Below are positions 55,809 to 64,000 of a stretch of 64,000 nucleotides of DNA, one piece after another. Origin of the DNA: HyVt-477 sp965224605 (GTDB lineage Bacteria > Pseudomonadota > Gammaproteobacteria > Thiotrichales > Thiotrichaceae). Under the pieces are notes generated by a model that saw only the letters and a program-made list of their open reading frames with translations, searched no databases and was not told the origin of the DNA. The stretch lies in contig CBDCZP010000001.1 in NCBI GenBank assembly GCA_965224605.1, forward strand, positions 310,001-374,000, written 5' to 3'. The position numbers and the translations under genes are program-made. How positions within the stretch are numbered: the stretch's first letter is position 1; each line of letters starts with the position of its first letter.

Positions 55809-57920
55809 GTGTTTAGTGAACGAATACAGGAAAGACTGTTAAAGCTTACCCGTCGAAATGATGTGGTACTAGCAGTATTCTTGGTGACGATTGCTTTTAT
55901 CATGATCTTGCCAATGCCTACCTGGATATTGGATGTGTTCATCGCGTTTAATATGGCTGGCACTATTGTGCTGATGGTTATAGCTGTTTATTTACCCTCT
56001 CCTCTATCCTTTTCAGCCTTTCCTTCAGTATTACTACTGACTACTCTATTTCGGCTTTCCTTGAGTATTGCCTCTACTCGTTTGATTTTATTGCAAGCGG
56101 ATGCGGGAAAAATCATTCAAACATTTGGTGACTTTGTAGTAGCGGGCAACTTGGTCGTTGGTTTTGTCGTTTTTCTTATTATCACGATCGTACAATTTAT
56201 CGTTATAACCAAAGGCTCTGAACGTGTTGCAGAAGTGGGCGCGAGATTTTCTTTGGATGCCATGCCTGGTAAGCAAATGAGTATTGATAGTGATTTGCGT
56301 TCAGGTGTTATCACAGTAGAGGAAGCGCGAAATCGTAGAAACACGCTGGAGAAAGAAAGCCAGCTTTATGGTGCAATGGACGGTGCGCTAAAGTTTGTAA
56401 AGGGTGACGCTATTGCCGGAATGGTGATTATTTTTGTAAATATACTCGGTGGTATCTCTGTCGGTATGTTGCAACAAGGAATGTCAGTAGGTGATGCTGC
56501 TTCGGTTTATTCTATTTTAACCATCGGGGATGGTCTGGTTTCACAGATTCCCGCGTTGTTTATTTCAATAACGGCTGGAATTATCGTCACTCGCGTGGCC
56601 GTAGATGAAGAGACAAATCTGGGACAGGATATTGGTAATCAGTTGCTCGCACAGCCGAGCGCTTTGCTTATTTCATCCGGTGTGGTGATGGCTATGGGGC
56701 TAGTTCCTGGATTTCCAACAGTGATTTTTATCTTTATTGGGCTCATGTTAGGTGTGATGGGGCTGGTGATGCACAAGGTTAATGATCATAAATTTCACGA
56801 GGTCGAAACCATTTCTGTTATCGGTACTGAGAATAACGAGAAAGAGCGTATTAAAGCTTTACAAAGCGCAGTAGGAAATGATCGCGAAGCGGTTACACCG
56901 ATATTGGTAGAGATTACAGATAACGCAAGAAACTTTCTTGTACCCGATGTTTTGAATAGCAAGCTGGTTAACGTACGGCGTGGCTTCTACAAAGACATGG
57001 GCGTTGTTGTTCCTGCGATTAGTTTGCGAATGAGGGGTAATCTTGGTGAAGATGGATATCGGATTTCCTTTCAGAACATTCCAGTGGGAGAAGGGCAACT
57101 CGGTCTGGATAAAGTATTTGTACAACATTCAACTCAGGAACTGAAATCCATGCAGGTTCCTTTTGAGGAGGCACAGGGATTTTTACCAGGGTTGCCTACA
57201 ATCTGGGTGGAAAAAAATTATACTTCGCAGCTATCAGAGCATGATGTCAGAACGATGGAGCCTGCGGCTATCCTAGCCTACCACCTTGAATATGTACTTA
57301 AGTCGCATGCTAGTCAATTTGTAGGTGTGCAGGAAGTGCATAGCCTATTCACAAAAATGGAATCGGCGGGTTATGGCGAGTTGATTAAGGAGACTCAGCA
57401 GCATGTGCCTCTCCCTAAAATAGCCGATGTGTTAAGACGGCTGGTGGACGAGCAAATCTCAATCAGAGATTTAAGACAGATTTTGGAAACTCTGGTTGAA
57501 TGGGGCGAAGCAGAGAAAAATACTGCAACATTGGCAGAATACGTACGTGCAGGATTGAAGCGTCAAATTAGTCATTCTTTCACGTATGGATCAAATGTAT
57601 TACCCGTTTATTTATTGGATCCAGATACGGAAAGTTTGATTCAGAAAAGTATTCGCCAGACACCAACAGGGACTCATCTTGCGTTGGATGAGGAGGTTTC
57701 AAGTAAGTTTCGTGATGCGCTATTGTCTAACGAAGAGCAAGCAAGAAACATAACGGATTTATCTGCACGCCCTGTACTACTGACCTCACTGGAATTGCGT
57801 CGATATCTAAGCACTCATCTTGATTCTATATCAGCAGGCATTCCCGTGTTGTCCTTTGATGAATTGACCAAGCAAGTGAAGTTACGCCCTGTTGGCAAAA
57901 TACAAATAGCAGGAAGTTAG
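55809..57920 (+). CDS. sctV: T3SS export gate protein SctV
   Basis: A 703-residue SctV/FlhA homologue. Eight membrane segments in residues ~20-330, with LLTTLFRLSLSIASTRLILL (~76) and RFSLDAMPGKQMSIDSDLRS (~145), the FHIPEP-type region. The cytoplasmic nonameric ring follows (~360-703), including LADVLRRLVDEQ-like segment IADVLRRLVDEQISIRDLRQ. It starts at a GTG with agagg 9-13 bp upstream. Four bases separate it from sctN. Confidence 0.96.
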   Translation: MFSERIQERLLKLTRRNDVVLAVFLVTIAFIMILPMPTWILDVFIAFNMAGTIVLMVIAVYLPSPLSFSAFPSVLLLTTLFRLSLSIASTRLILLQADAGKIIQTFGDFVVAGNLVVGFVVFLIITIVQFIVITKGSERVAEVGARFSLDAMPGKQMSIDSDLRSGVITVEEARNRRNTLEKESQLYGAMDGALKFVKGDAIAGMVIIFVNILGGISVGMLQQGMSVGDAASVYSILTIGDGLVSQIPALFISITAGIIVTRVAVDEETNLGQDIGNQLLAQPSALLISSGVVMAMGLVPGFPTVIFIFIGLMLGVMGLVMHKVNDHKFHEVETISVIGTENNEKERIKALQSAVGNDREAVTPILVEITDNARNFLVPDVLNSKLVNVRRGFYKDMGVVVPAISLRMRGNLGEDGYRISFQNIPVGEGQLGLDKVFVQHSTQELKSMQVPFEEAQGFLPGLPTIWVEKNYTSQLSEHDVRTMEPAAILAYHLEYVLKSHASQFVGVQEVHSLFTKMESAGYGELIKETQQHVPLPKIADVLRRLVDEQISIRDLRQILETLVEWGEAEKNTATLAEYVRAGLKRQISHSFTYGSNVLPVYLLDPDTESLIQKSIRQTPTGTHLALDEEVSSKFRDALLSNEEQARNITDLSARPVLLTSLELRRYLSTHLDSISAGIPVLSFDELTKQVKLRPVGKIQIAGS

Positions 57921-57924
57921 CGTT

Positions 57925-59253
57925 ATGTCTTTGAAATATATAGGTAATGTGCTAGGTGATGCTGTTGATAATTGTGCGCCACTAGCATTAAACGGACGGA
58001 TTTTACAAGTGGCAGGAACCGTTGTGCGTGCTGTCTTGCCACAGGCAACTATTGGTGAACTATGTCTGCTAAGAAATAAATACGATGAACAAGGCGTGCC
58101 AGCTGAGGTTATTGGCATTGATCAGAAAGAGGTTTTACTGGCTCCTATCGGTGATATGAGCGGGATGTCAACCAGTACGCAAGTCATTGCTACGGGTGTC
58201 ATGCTGGAAGTGCCGGTGGGTGATGACTTACTGGGCTGTGTGTTAGATGGAGTTGGCAATATTATTGATAATGGCGGTAACGAAAACTGTACCTTTACAG
58301 AATCCTATCCGGTTGTTCAGAACTCACCTGATCCGCTGTCTAGAAATAAGATCAGTGAGGCGATGTCTCTGGGCGTAAAAGCTATTGATGGTCTGATCAC
58401 TTGCGGTGTTGGGCAGCGAATGGGAGTTTTTGCAGCAGCAGGTGTGGGAAAGAGTACTTTTATTAGTATGTTAGTGGCTCATGCCGATGTTGATGTCAAT
58501 GTGGTTGCGTTGATCGGTGAACGAGGCAGAGAAGTACGAGAGTTTATTGAAGACTCTCTGGGAGAGGAAAATCGGAAGAAAACAGTCCTCATCGTTGCTA
58601 CTTCAGATAGGCCAGCCATTGAACGACTAAAAGCTGCTTATGTAGCGACTGCGGTTGCTGAATATTTTAGAGATCAGGGCAAGAATGTGCTGCTGTTAAT
58701 GGACTCCATCACGAGATTTGCTAGAGCTCAAAGAGAAATAGGTCTGGCAGCGGGTGAAGCACCAGCACGACGTGGTTTTCCACCCTCTGTGTTTGCAGAG
58801 TTGCCTAAATTGGTGGAGCGGGCAGGGTGTAATGATAAAGGTTCAATCACTGCTTTTTATACCATATTGGTTGAAGGTGATGATATGTCTGAACCGATAG
58901 CTGATGAGGTGAGGTCATTGCTGGATGGACATATTGTTTTATCTCGTAAGCTGGCTGCCAAGAATCATTATCCCGCTATTGATATATTGGATAGCTTAAG
59001 TCGTGTAATGCCTTCGTTAGTCACTTTAGAACATAATAAAATGGCGGCAAAAATCAATGAACTATTAGCAAAGTATCAAGAAATCGAATTCTTGATCCGC
59101 GTAGGTGAATACACTAAAGGTGCGGACCCGCTGGCTGATGAGGCTGTAGCTAAAATTGATGAAATTAATACATTCTTGCAACAACCCTCTAATGAATACA
59201 TCAGTACAGAAGAGACCCTTGCACGGTTGCAGCAAATAGTGACGAGAAAATAA
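57925..59253 (+). CDS. sctN: T3SS ATPase SctN
   Basis: A 442-residue F1-type ATPase that unfolds substrates and detaches chaperones at the export gate. Walker A GVFAAAGVGKSTFISML (~165), ALIGERGREVREFIED (~192), Walker B LLLMDSITRFARAQREIGLA (~253), followed by APARRGFPPSVFAELPKL. Full-length for the family. It forms a V-N-O operon with a short 17-bp gap to sctO. Confidence 0.97.
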   Translation: MSLKYIGNVLGDAVDNCAPLALNGRILQVAGTVVRAVLPQATIGELCLLRNKYDEQGVPAEVIGIDQKEVLLAPIGDMSGMSTSTQVIATGVMLEVPVGDDLLGCVLDGVGNIIDNGGNENCTFTESYPVVQNSPDPLSRNKISEAMSLGVKAIDGLITCGVGQRMGVFAAAGVGKSTFISMLVAHADVDVNVVALIGERGREVREFIEDSLGEENRKKTVLIVATSDRPAIERLKAAYVATAVAEYFRDQGKNVLLLMDSITRFARAQREIGLAAGEAPARRGFPPSVFAELPKLVERAGCNDKGSITAFYTILVEGDDMSEPIADEVRSLLDGHIVLSRKLAAKNHYPAIDILDSLSRVMPSLVTLEHNKMAAKINELLAKYQEIEFLIRVGEYTKGADPLADEAVAKIDEINTFLQQPSNEYISTEETLARLQQIVTRK

Positions 59254-59270
59254 ATGCACGGTGATGATTA

Positions 59271-59741
59271 ATGAGTCTGGAACAGCTTAAGAAAATCCGC
59301 TCGCAACGTGTAGAGCGGATATATCGGGAATTACAAAAAGCCAAATCCTTATTTGAACAGGCAGAGCGTGAGTTGCAACAGGCTAGAGTCGAGTTGCAAA
59401 ATTATAGTATATGGAGGGGGGAGCAGAAAAAATCATTGTTTGGAGCGCTACAGGGTGATTGTTTCTCTCCTAATGATATTAAAGGTTACAACCTGAAGCT
59501 GGAAAAACTAAAGGAAAAAGAAAGCCAACTTAGGGAGGTCATCCCCGACGTTAAAGTTAAATTAGAAGATGCAAAAAAAGACTTGGATAAAGCAAAAGAG
59601 AAATTACAAAACGCCAATAAGGATATGCAAAAGGTTGATGAGTTTGTTCATATGCAAAACGAAGAAGCTGAATTGATTGAGGAAAAACAGGAGGAGAATG
59701 TAGCAGATGAGTTGAGTTGCTTTAAGAGTAGCCAGCGATAG
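59271..59741 (+). CDS. sctO: T3SS stalk protein SctO
   Basis: A 156-residue protein, predicted as two long coiled coils, rich in Lys/Glu/Gln (RVERIYRELQKAKSLFEQAE; LREVIPDVKVKLEDAKKDLD). In T3SS clusters this small coiled-coil gene after sctN is SctO (YscO/FliJ type), the central stalk of the ATPase. Identification rests on place, size and pattern. SctP, often next, is not seen; repeats follow instead. Confidence 0.82.
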   Translation: MSLEQLKKIRSQRVERIYRELQKAKSLFEQAERELQQARVELQNYSIWRGEQKKSLFGALQGDCFSPNDIKGYNLKLEKLKEKESQLREVIPDVKVKLEDAKKDLDKAKEKLQNANKDMQKVDEFVHMQNEEAELIEEKQEENVADELSCFKSSQR

Positions 59742-59760
59742 TATTAATTTTCCCAAAGTA

Positions 59761-59887
59761 TATTCCTGATTACCCACTTGTCGAAGGGTCGGAACTCTTG
59801 CACAAGCATACAATCTAAAAGAACATAACCTATTGTTATTACTTTGAACTTAACATCAGACTTAGACAAGTGGGTAATCAGGAAGTA
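59761..59887. repeat. ~125-bp element with 20-bp terminal inverted repeats
   Basis: Left ttcctgattacccacttgtc (59763-59782) and its exact inverted copy at 59865-59884 bracket about 82 bp without coding content. It follows sctO directly. No second copy is seen in this window. MITE-like by structure. Confidence 0.75.
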
Positions 59888-59910
59888 TTTACATGGAAAA
59901 TTAGTCACAA

Positions 59911-59946
59911 GCTTGCAAAGACAAGGCATGCCTTGTCTTTGCAAGC
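59911..59946. repeat. 36-bp perfect palindrome (family C), copy 3
   Basis: Core gacaaggcatgccttgtc as at 26935 and 31614, but the outer arms are gcttgcaaa / tttgcaagc. Perfect over 36 bp. It could act as a transcription terminator-like hairpin between sctO and the next gene, or as a REP-type repeat. The region from here to 60122 is AT-rich and otherwise featureless. Confidence 0.9.
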
Positions 59947-60122
59947 CAATACTTGAGACAATGAATAACTACTAATAAAAACAAAAAATACGTTGATGTT
60001 ATATGGATAATGCATGGATGTTGCGTGATAACTGACCGCTTATAATTTATATAGGCTTTTTTATCATTGCGGAGCTATAAGGCAGAGATTTTAATTTGTA
60101 ACCTAGATTTCATACAGAGAAA

Positions 60123-60815
60123 ATGAAAAAGGGTTCAATAATGATAAGTATAAATTCAAATCCTGCAATTCTAAATAAGCTATCTGGCTTAATAGCTGTG
60201 CTGTTGCTTTGCATTTCGCAAGTACAGGCAAAAGACCTCCAGTGGAGTGCGGGAACGTACACACATTACTCCGATCAAGAGCCACTGAAGTCTTTTTTAA
60301 GCGCGCTTGCCGCTTCACAGAAAACGCCCATTATCATGAGTGATAAAATTGATACCGTTATTAGTGGTTACTACAAGAAGAAAACAGCAAAAAGCATTTT
60401 TCTTGATGTGCTTAAATCAAATGGTCTGGTTTGGTACTACGATGGCGATACGTTGTTTGTTGAACGTGAAGAAGAGATGCAAACAGGCAGTGTGAGTCTC
60501 ACTAATGTTTCTGCTAGTAAGTTTTCCAACTCATTGGAACGCCTGGGTATTTTGGATCACCATTATCAATGGATCGCTTCAGATGTTGACAGAATGGTTT
60601 ACTTTAAAGGTCCTGAACCCTTTGTAACTGCGGTACTTGAGATGTCGAAGGTGCTAGATAAGAAGGTTTCCACTACAAATGTTTATAGATGGGTGGATGA
60701 TAAGGGAACTACTAACTTTAGTTCTGATGCTCCTGATGGTTTTAAAAAAACTATTAAAATGAAAGTGATGAAAGATGATAAGCACGACGTAGTAATGGAA
60801 AAGCCACGTATCTAA
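60123..60815 (+). CDS. secretin N0/N1-domain protein without the pore domain
   Basis: A 230-residue exported protein with a signal segment (ILNKLSGLIAVLLLCISQVQA). Residues ~45-120 (YTHYSDQEPLKSFLSALAAS; FLDVLKSNGLVWYYDGDTLF) match the N0 domain of T3SS secretins (SctC), and ~120-185 (VSASKFSNSLERLGILDHHY) the N1-type domain. A full SctC would go on to N3 and the secretin barrel. Here it ends with VYRWVDDKGTTNFSSDAPDG (~193-212), a DUF4124-type motif, and a basic tail. It cannot form an outer-membrane pore by itself. Confidence 0.8.
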   Translation: MKKGSIMISINSNPAILNKLSGLIAVLLLCISQVQAKDLQWSAGTYTHYSDQEPLKSFLSALAASQKTPIIMSDKIDTVISGYYKKKTAKSIFLDVLKSNGLVWYYDGDTLFVEREEEMQTGSVSLTNVSASKFSNSLERLGILDHHYQWIASDVDRMVYFKGPEPFVTAVLEMSKVLDKKVSTTNVYRWVDDKGTTNFSSDAPDGFKKTIKMKVMKDDKHDVVMEKPRI

Positions 60816-60849
60816 GAATAAACGCCGTCGATCCATAGGGTTAAGATAA

Positions 60850-62151
60850 ATGACAAAACAAAATATACAATATGTCGTGAAGGTACTTTCTGGCGTTAAT
60901 GAAGGCGCGACTGCTGAATTACAAGATACTTCAGGTGTGGTTATCGGTAAATCAACCGGTTGCGACATCATCTTCAGCGGTGCAAATGTAGCAGACAGGC
61001 ATGTTGCAGTAGAGCTTGATAGAGGCAGGATACGTTTAACGCCTCTAGCGCAGCCGGTATATATAGATGGTCGGGATGTAGGCTCTCACGAGATTATTTT
61101 ACAGCCCAACCAACTAGTTAATATTGGTGTGGTTGATTTTACGATTGCTGAAAAAAACCAACCGTGGCCAAGTTACAACACAACAACTAAAAAACTAGTT
61201 GCAGATAGTCGTTCACATGGTGCGTATACCGCGGATAGAGGTGTTAATGCTAAAACATCAATACTCGGTAATCCATGGTTGTGGTTGGCAGCAGTGATTA
61301 TGCTACTGGCGAACATTCATTATCTGACACAGCAGTATGGTGGAATTCCAGGACTGCTAGGTTTTGTCAAAACTGCGGATCAAGAAATTAGTTCGATGAT
61401 TCGCGTAGACAAATACCCTGGTCTTTATGTAAAACGAATTAATAATAACTTAACCCAAATTAAGGGTTATGTTTCGACAGCACAGGAAAGGACATTAGTA
61501 GAGGAAGAGATATCAGAGCTTAGAGGTAAGGTTGCGGCACACATTTTTGCGGATACTGAGCTTGAAGATAATGCACGAAAAATAGCGCAGACACTGGGTG
61601 AAAATGAAATAAAATTTTCCACTTTGAAACACGGAAGGCTCAAAGCCGAAGGGTTGACTGAAAGTAGAAGCAAATGGTTGAACATTAAAGAGAGTATTCG
61701 AGTGGATGTGCCAGGTGTTATTTCTATTCATGATGATGGAGTTAGAAACCTTTACGAAATGTATGTTGTATTGGAAAGAAAGGTCGAAGCGGAGAAATTT
61801 GCAACGCGCATTGATCTTGAATTAAACAAAGGAACTGTGACTGTCAAAGGAAGATTAACTAAAGAAGAGAAGGAACGATGGATTCAAATTAAAGAAGAAT
61901 TTTTAGGGACTAGTTTTTATCCTTTCAGGTTTAGAGAAATTTTACGCACTCCTGATGCCGATATCAAATTGTCAATAAGAAGCGTAAGTGTAGGTGACAT
62001 TCCCTTTGTAGTTTCAAAGGAAGGGAATAAGTATTTTAAAGGATCGCATGTAGGTAGTGGATATTATATTGAGTCTATAAACGACGACCATATATTGCTA
62101 AATAATAATAACATTGTATTTCCAGTATATTTTGGACGGGAAAAGGAATAA
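60850..62151 (+). CDS. sctD: T3SS basal body protein SctD
   Basis: A 433-residue inner-membrane ring protein. N-terminal FHA-type domain (~1-100, VVIGKSTGCDIIFSGANVAD, then RHVAVELDRGRI), one membrane helix (~138-156, NPWLWLAAVIMLLANIHYL), then periplasmic ring-building domains (~190-420) typical of SctD/PrgH. Order and length fit YscD. Starts 34 bp after the secretin-N protein. Confidence 0.9.
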   Translation: MTKQNIQYVVKVLSGVNEGATAELQDTSGVVIGKSTGCDIIFSGANVADRHVAVELDRGRIRLTPLAQPVYIDGRDVGSHEIILQPNQLVNIGVVDFTIAEKNQPWPSYNTTTKKLVADSRSHGAYTADRGVNAKTSILGNPWLWLAAVIMLLANIHYLTQQYGGIPGLLGFVKTADQEISSMIRVDKYPGLYVKRINNNLTQIKGYVSTAQERTLVEEEISELRGKVAAHIFADTELEDNARKIAQTLGENEIKFSTLKHGRLKAEGLTESRSKWLNIKESIRVDVPGVISIHDDGVRNLYEMYVVLERKVEAEKFATRIDLELNKGTVTVKGRLTKEEKERWIQIKEEFLGTSFYPFRFREILRTPDADIKLSIRSVSVGDIPFVVSKEGNKYFKGSHVGSGYYIESINDDHILLNNNNIVFPVYFGREKE

Positions 62152-62159
62152 TAAAAGTG

Positions 62160-62354
62160 ATGCTAGATATCGAAAGTAATCTGAAAGATGATGACACAGG
62201 GGCATATAAAAAAGAACTATTAGGTAAGTTTAGTTCTTTTGAAATGGAAGTTAGAAGTGAATTGAATAAAGGACTTGCTCCAGATGAATATGAAAACTTG
62301 AGCACGCTATTACAAGCTGTTGAAGCAAGTATTTCAGTCGTTGAGAAGTACTAA
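62160..62354 (+). CDS. T3SS small helical protein, SctE/YscE- or SsaE-like
   Basis: About 64 residues from ATG 62160 (after GTG 62157), with aaggaa 12-17 bp upstream. Helical and charged: ELLGKFSSFEMEVRSELNKG, then YENLSTLLQAVEASISVVEK. It sits between sctD and the candidate needle gene, exactly where Yersinia has yscE, a needle-chaperone partner. Assignment is by place and helical pattern; sequence similarity in this family is weak. Confidence 0.6.
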   Translation: MLDIESNLKDDDTGAYKKELLGKFSSFEMEVRSELNKGLAPDEYENLSTLLQAVEASISVVEKY

Positions 62355-62521
62355 TATTTAAAGAATTATTGTACGATTTTGTACGATGAAATTTGTTTAA
62401 GATAGTTAATTAAGCAAATTAAATGTAAACACAACATGTTAATTTCTTATTTCTTTGTGTTTGATGATTTGATGAGTAGTCGTCAGGAAATATTTTTAGA
62501 TAGAACTTAGGAGAATTTACA

Positions 62522-62761
62522 ATGGATGGTACAAATTTATCTGTTCCTGCTGGTGCTGGAGCTTCAGGTGGTGTTTCGGACCTTCAGGGTTTGTTAGCGC
62601 AACAAAAGAGTCAGATGGAAGCCACAATGGCCTACCAAAGCGAATCAGCTAAAATGAATATGGAATTTCAGATGCATAAAGCTGCGACAGACCGACTAAA
62701 TGCCATGGCTGAAGCTATTGGCAATACTGCCCAGCAAACATCACAACAATTAGCTAACTAA
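62522..62761 (+). CDS. candidate T3SS needle-type subunit
   Basis: A 79-residue protein, Gly/Ala/Ser-rich start (SVPAGAGASGGVSDLQGL) then one long Gln/Met/Ala-rich helix (MEATMAYQSESAKMNMEFQM; DRLNAMAEAIGNTAQQTSQQ). A good ribosome binding site (taggag) precedes the ATG. Size and place, between the SctE-like and SctG-like genes, fit the needle subunit SctF. But I do not see the helix-Pro-x-Pro-helix form of YscF/PrgI, so it may be a different filament type or another small secreted protein. Confidence 0.5.
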   Translation: MDGTNLSVPAGAGASGGVSDLQGLLAQQKSQMEATMAYQSESAKMNMEFQMHKAATDRLNAMAEAIGNTAQQTSQQLAN

Positions 62762-62941
62762 TTTAATTAGTTAGAGAATATCTGAATAAGTCTGGTCAGA
62801 TCGTGAGATATAATTCGTCAGGTTCTTGGTGGAGAGTTTAGTAATAGCCGATATAGCTGTTGTCTTTCTAACGAGAACCTATAATTTATAGCTCAGGAAG
62901 TGCCTATACTTGATTAGATTTGTCTCAAGTTGTGATTCCAG

Positions 62942-62974
62942 TCCGGGAGGGAGTTTTCCTCCCGGGTTTTAAGT
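62942..62974 (+). terminator. hairpin after the candidate needle gene
   Basis: The stem ccgggagg / cctcccgg with a short loop is followed by four T. A partial terminator here would allow high needle-subunit transcript with less downstream. The remainder of the 62762-63062 gap is featureless. Confidence 0.75.
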
Positions 62975-63062
62975 GGATCTTATTGAGGCTATGTTTATCA
63001 TAGTCACTTTGATCTAAAATCCCATATAAAACATAATTATAAAATCAGAGGGTGTAAGTCTT

Positions 63063-63452
63063 ATGGAAATCAGTACTGATATGATCCAATTACTATCTCA
63101 AGTTGGGTATTTAGCTTGCTTCAATGGAGATGTGGATAAAGGACAACTTATCATGAATAGCGTTGAAGCTAACTGTCGTGGACAGTCGGCTGCTCTCGTA
63201 GGGGTCGCTATTTCAAGAATTTATGCGGGACAGTATGAAGATGCAATCCGTATTTTGAAGGAAAATGTACTTACTATTGAACCCGAAAATATGACAGCGA
63301 AATGTTTCTTGGGAATGGCTCTAAGTGAGTCAGGCGATATTAATGAAGCCATTGTTCTGTTTAATGACATTATTGAGAATGGTGGTGAGGATGATAGAAC
63401 GATTGCAAGCTTTTATTTGGCTGAAATGACAGAAACTCAGCAAGCAGTGTAA
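63063..63452 (+). CDS. T3SS needle chaperone SctG-like (TPR)
   Basis: A 129-residue helical repeat protein: MIQLLSQVGYLACFNGDVDK, then VGVAISRIYAGQYEDAIRIL and FLGMALSESGDINEAIVLFN. This is the three-repeat TPR form of the YscG/PscG/SsaH group, which holds the needle subunit before export. Its place after the candidate needle gene agrees. Confidence 0.75.
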   Translation: MEISTDMIQLLSQVGYLACFNGDVDKGQLIMNSVEANCRGQSAALVGVAISRIYAGQYEDAIRILKENVLTIEPENMTAKCFLGMALSESGDINEAIVLFNDIIENGGEDDRTIASFYLAEMTETQQAV

Positions 63453-63607
63453 TTAGAATTGTAAAAGAGTAGTCGTAAGGCGAGTAGTGAATATATGTCA
63501 TTGGCACGAGCGAGCGGACAATATAAGTGTGTTGATCAAAGAAATATTATGCGACGTAGCATGCCTAATTGCATGAATAATCAAGTGGTCACATAAAGGA
63601 GTTATTT

Positions 63608-64000
63608 ATGATAGAACAGTTAATTTCTTCACAGGGTGTTCAGGATGCTTTTGTTTCGGATGCATTGAAGCAACAAGGTGCTGCAAACGGCAATGATGTT
63701 ATGCGATTTAATATGGAAATGGCAGAGAATAAGTCAGATTCAGCTACAAAAAACCACATGTTGCAGGATATAAAAGTTGATACTGGACGTATTGATAATA
63801 ATTTACTGTCAATGACAGACTCTACTAATAATTCGACCGTTAGTAACCCTATAGCTAGGCTAGATAGTTCATATCGCGCTATTATGGGACAAATGGATAA
63901 TGTTCCTCAATTCGATAAATTTCTTGAAATGAGGCAGAAGGATAAAGCTCCCGCTGTTCGAACGAATGTACATGACACAAAAGAAATTAGCCCTGCAGAA
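63608..64000 (+). CDS. T3SS inner rod SctI-like protein, partial (runs off window)
   Basis: Begins at ATG 63608 with aaaggag at 63595-63601. The visible 131 residues are polar and Asn/Met-rich (IEQLISSQGVQDAFVSDALK; MRFNMEMAENKSDSATKNHM). The MRFNMEMA pattern and position after sctG recall YscI/HrpB inner-rod proteins, with the usual hydrophobic C-terminal helix expected beyond the window. The next expected gene in Ysc-like order is sctJ. Confidence 0.6.
   Translation, partial: MIEQLISSQGVQDAFVSDALKQQGAANGNDVMRFNMEMAENKSDSATKNHMLQDIKVDTGRIDNNLLSMTDSTNNSTVSNPIARLDSSYRAIMGQMDNVPQFDKFLEMRQKDKAPAVRTNVHDTKEISPAE

Overview
The window is AT-rich DNA from a bacterium, most likely a gammaproteobacterium. 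The evidence is the rRNA operon order 16S, tRNA-Ile, tRNA-Ala, 23S, 5S, together with NhaB, YhfA-type OsmC, RapZ, a long SerB and a short HPF. The Roc-type GTPase region, the PIN/Phd-type toxin-antitoxin pair, the small interspersed repeats and a Gly/Asn-rich secreted protein recall large sulfur-oxidising gammaproteobacteria (Thiotrichales). That placement is an impression, not something the sequence proves.

Layout: 1-5.2 kb holds the 3' part of an rRNA operon, with two near-identical 128-bp spacer repeats, each ending exactly at a tRNA. 5.4-27 kb is mostly housekeeping: SulP transporter, nhaB, OsmC-like, secA, tag, TauE/SafE, der, then the reverse-strand group rpoN-hpf-rapZ-mgtE, a HIT protein, and the chaperone set grpE-dnaK-dnaJ behind a sigma-32-like promoter. 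dapB follows and is broken by a frameshift and an amber codon. 27-35 kb is an accessory region: thiL, an antitoxin/PIN-toxin pair, a decayed Roc/COR GTPase gene and a SWIM-SNF2 helicase, with a duplicated palindrome plus thiL 5' end marking a rearrangement. 35-45 kb carries serB, a two-sensor MltF-like transglycosylase, a secreted Gly/Asn-rich protein, a PhyH dioxygenase fused to two SET-like domains, and a RelE-like/UvrD-like/ankyrin fusion.

45-50 kb is one very long collagen-like gene with an 18-copy hexapeptide array, longer Gly-X-Y blocks, an EF-hand/dockerin-like interruption and a unique C-terminal domain. Its frame is broken by two compensating deletions near 46.4 kb. 50.4-64 kb is a type III secretion (T3SS) cluster, all on the plus strand: sctQ-R-S-T-U, an NfeD-like membrane protein, a STAS protein, sctV-N-O, a secretin N-domain protein without the pore domain, sctD-E-F(candidate)-G-I, running off the window. 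The SctU has lost the NPTH autocleavage motif. The full secretin, SctJ, SctK, SctL, the translocators and the effectors are not in the window. The collagen-like protein lacks a Sec signal and sits directly upstream, so it is a candidate substrate, but this is only inference.

At least four families of small non-coding repeats are scattered in the intergenic gaps: a ~145-bp element with terminal inverted repeats, a GGAAGTGAGCCTTCAGG palindrome (one copy split by a 158-bp element with a target duplication), a GACAAGGCATGCCTTGTC palindrome, and a single ~125-bp inverted-repeat element.
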